NCBI GenBank assembly: GCA_946480565.1
Contig: CAMLKR010000019.1
Span: forward strand, 1-24,273
Direction: 5' to 3'
Source: an uncultured Arenimonas sp.
GTDB lineage: Bacteria; Pseudomonadota; Gammaproteobacteria; Xanthomonadales; Xanthomonadaceae
DNA length: 24,273 bases
Below are positions 23,568-24,273 of this stretch, in pieces. Every line of letters begins with the position of its first letter. Positions within the stretch are counted from its first letter, which is position 1. The position numbers were made by a program, and so were the translations under genes. A model generated the notes under the pieces. The model saw only the letters and a program-made list of their open reading frames with translations, did no database searches and was not told the origin of the DNA.

Positions 23568-24273
23568 ATGACCACGACCAATCCCCTGCTCGCCGATACC
23601 GAGCTGCCCGCCTTCTCCGCCATCGCGCCGGAGCACGTGAACCCCGCCATCGACGCCGTGCTGGCGGGTTTCCGCGCCGAAGTCGAGCGCCTAACCGCCG
23701 ACGACGGCGCCCGCGATTTCGCCACCCTGATGGCGCCGCTGGAGCGCTGGGAAGAGAAGCTGGGCCGGACTTTCGCCCCGGTGTCGCACCTGCACGGCGT
23801 GAAGGATTCGCCGGAGCTTCGCGAAGCCTATTCCGCGGCGCTCGAGAAGCTGACCGAACACGGTACCGAACTGGGCCAGAACCGCGCGCTCTACGCGGCG
23901 GTGAAGGCGCTGGCGGAGGCCCCCGGCTTCGCCGCGCTCGACCGCAGCCGCCGCACCGTCGTCGAGGACAGCCTGCGCGGCTTCCGGCTCTCGGGCGTGG
24001 CGCTGGAGGAGCCGGCGCGTTCGCGCTTCAAGGCCATCCAGAACGAGTTGAGCAAGGTCGAGACCGAATTCGAGGAAGCGGTGCTCGACGCCACCGACGC
24101 CTGGACCCGTCCGGTGGCCGAGGCCGAGCTGGCCGGCCTGCCCGAATCGGCGCGCGCGATGCTGCGCACGATGGCGCAGGACAAGAAGGTCGACGGCCAC
24201 CTGGCCACGCTCAAGGGCCCGGTGGTGCAGGCCATCCTGACCTTCGCCGACAACCGCGCCCTGCGCGAAGAGG
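23568..24273 (+). CDS. prlC: Oligopeptidase A, M3 family metallopeptidase (N-terminal part)
   Basis: The first 235 residues are visible; the gene runs off the right edge. They match the N-terminal helical domain of oligopeptidase A/PrlC: the opening NPLLADTELPAFSAIAPEHV, then PLERWEEKLGRTFAPVSHLHGV and later FRLSGVALEEPARSRFKAIQ, all typical of the family. M3 peptidases of this type are cytosolic zinc enzymes that degrade signal peptides and short oligopeptides; the zinc site HExxH lies about residue 470 in E. coli, outside this window. The ATG at 23568 has a GAAGA element close upstream. The gene is 36 nt after the aldehyde dehydrogenase stop. Confidence 0.93.
   Translation, partial: MTTTNPLLADTELPAFSAIAPEHVNPAIDAVLAGFRAEVERLTADDGARDFATLMAPLERWEEKLGRTFAPVSHLHGVKDSPELREAYSAALEKLTEHGTELGQNRALYAAVKALAEAPGFAALDRSRRTVVEDSLRGFRLSGVALEEPARSRFKAIQNELSKVETEFEEAVLDATDAWTRPVAEAELAGLPESARAMLRTMAQDKKVDGHLATLKGPVVQAILTFADNRALREE

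Overview
The window is very GC-rich, gene-dense chromosomal DNA. The protein sequences and gene order (rsmG-parA-parB near an envelope-sugar cluster and rpmB-rpmG; hemB-aroE; prlC) suggest a gammaproteobacterium of the Xanthomonadaceae/Lysobacteraceae type, for example Lysobacter or a relative. That placement is inferred from family resemblance, not from a database search. No rRNA, tRNA, CRISPR array, insertion sequence or prophage is visible. I support 27 protein-coding genes, of which the first and last are cut by the window edges.

Bases 1-7200. The end of a phospholipase-D/cardiolipin-synthase gene converges on rpmB-rpmG (ribosomal proteins L28 and L33) across a bidirectional terminator. 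Next comes a long leftward run, in transcription order: a mini SPFH/band-7 protein, rsmG (16S rRNA methyltransferase), parA-parB (chromosome partition, overlapping by 4 nt), a UDP-glucuronate-epimerase-like enzyme, a family-2 glycosyltransferase and a small membrane protein with the lipid-A-disaccharide-synthase N-terminal domain. The last three may form a lipid-linked uronic-acid pathway for LPS or lipid A decoration. An outer-membrane beta-barrel protein lies upstream of this run.

Bases 7350-15024. Two cyclic-di-GMP enzymes, a PAS-PAS-PAS-GGDEF cyclase and a GAF-GAF-GGDEF-EAL protein, flank an extended SDR reductase/epimerase. The SDR gene overlaps the second enzyme tail to tail. Then comes a two-gene peptide/nickel-type ABC transporter piece: one OppC-like permease and one fused double ATPase, with no OppB-like permease or binding protein beside them.

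Bases 15211-17267. A small secreted protein is translationally coupled to a secreted zinc metalloprotease that has a PA domain inserted between its HExxH helix and its Met-turn. A strong hairpin follows.

Bases 17327-20499. A tight rightward run: hemB (magnesium-type), aroE, a YkgJ-like cysteine-cluster protein, a DUF350-like membrane protein and a transglutaminase-like protein. It converges on two tandem, paralogous small exported proteins of unknown function.

Bases 21524-24273. A gamma-class carbonic anhydrase-like protein is divergent from a coniferyl-aldehyde-dehydrogenase-like gene, which is followed by the start of oligopeptidase A (prlC). Both divergent genes carry a -10-like hexamer exactly 6 nt before the ATG and no Shine-Dalgarno, suggesting leaderless transcripts.

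The region looks like core chromosome rather than an island. The least understood parts are the coupled secreted-protein/protease pair, the tandem exported paralogs and the lipid-linked sugar module.
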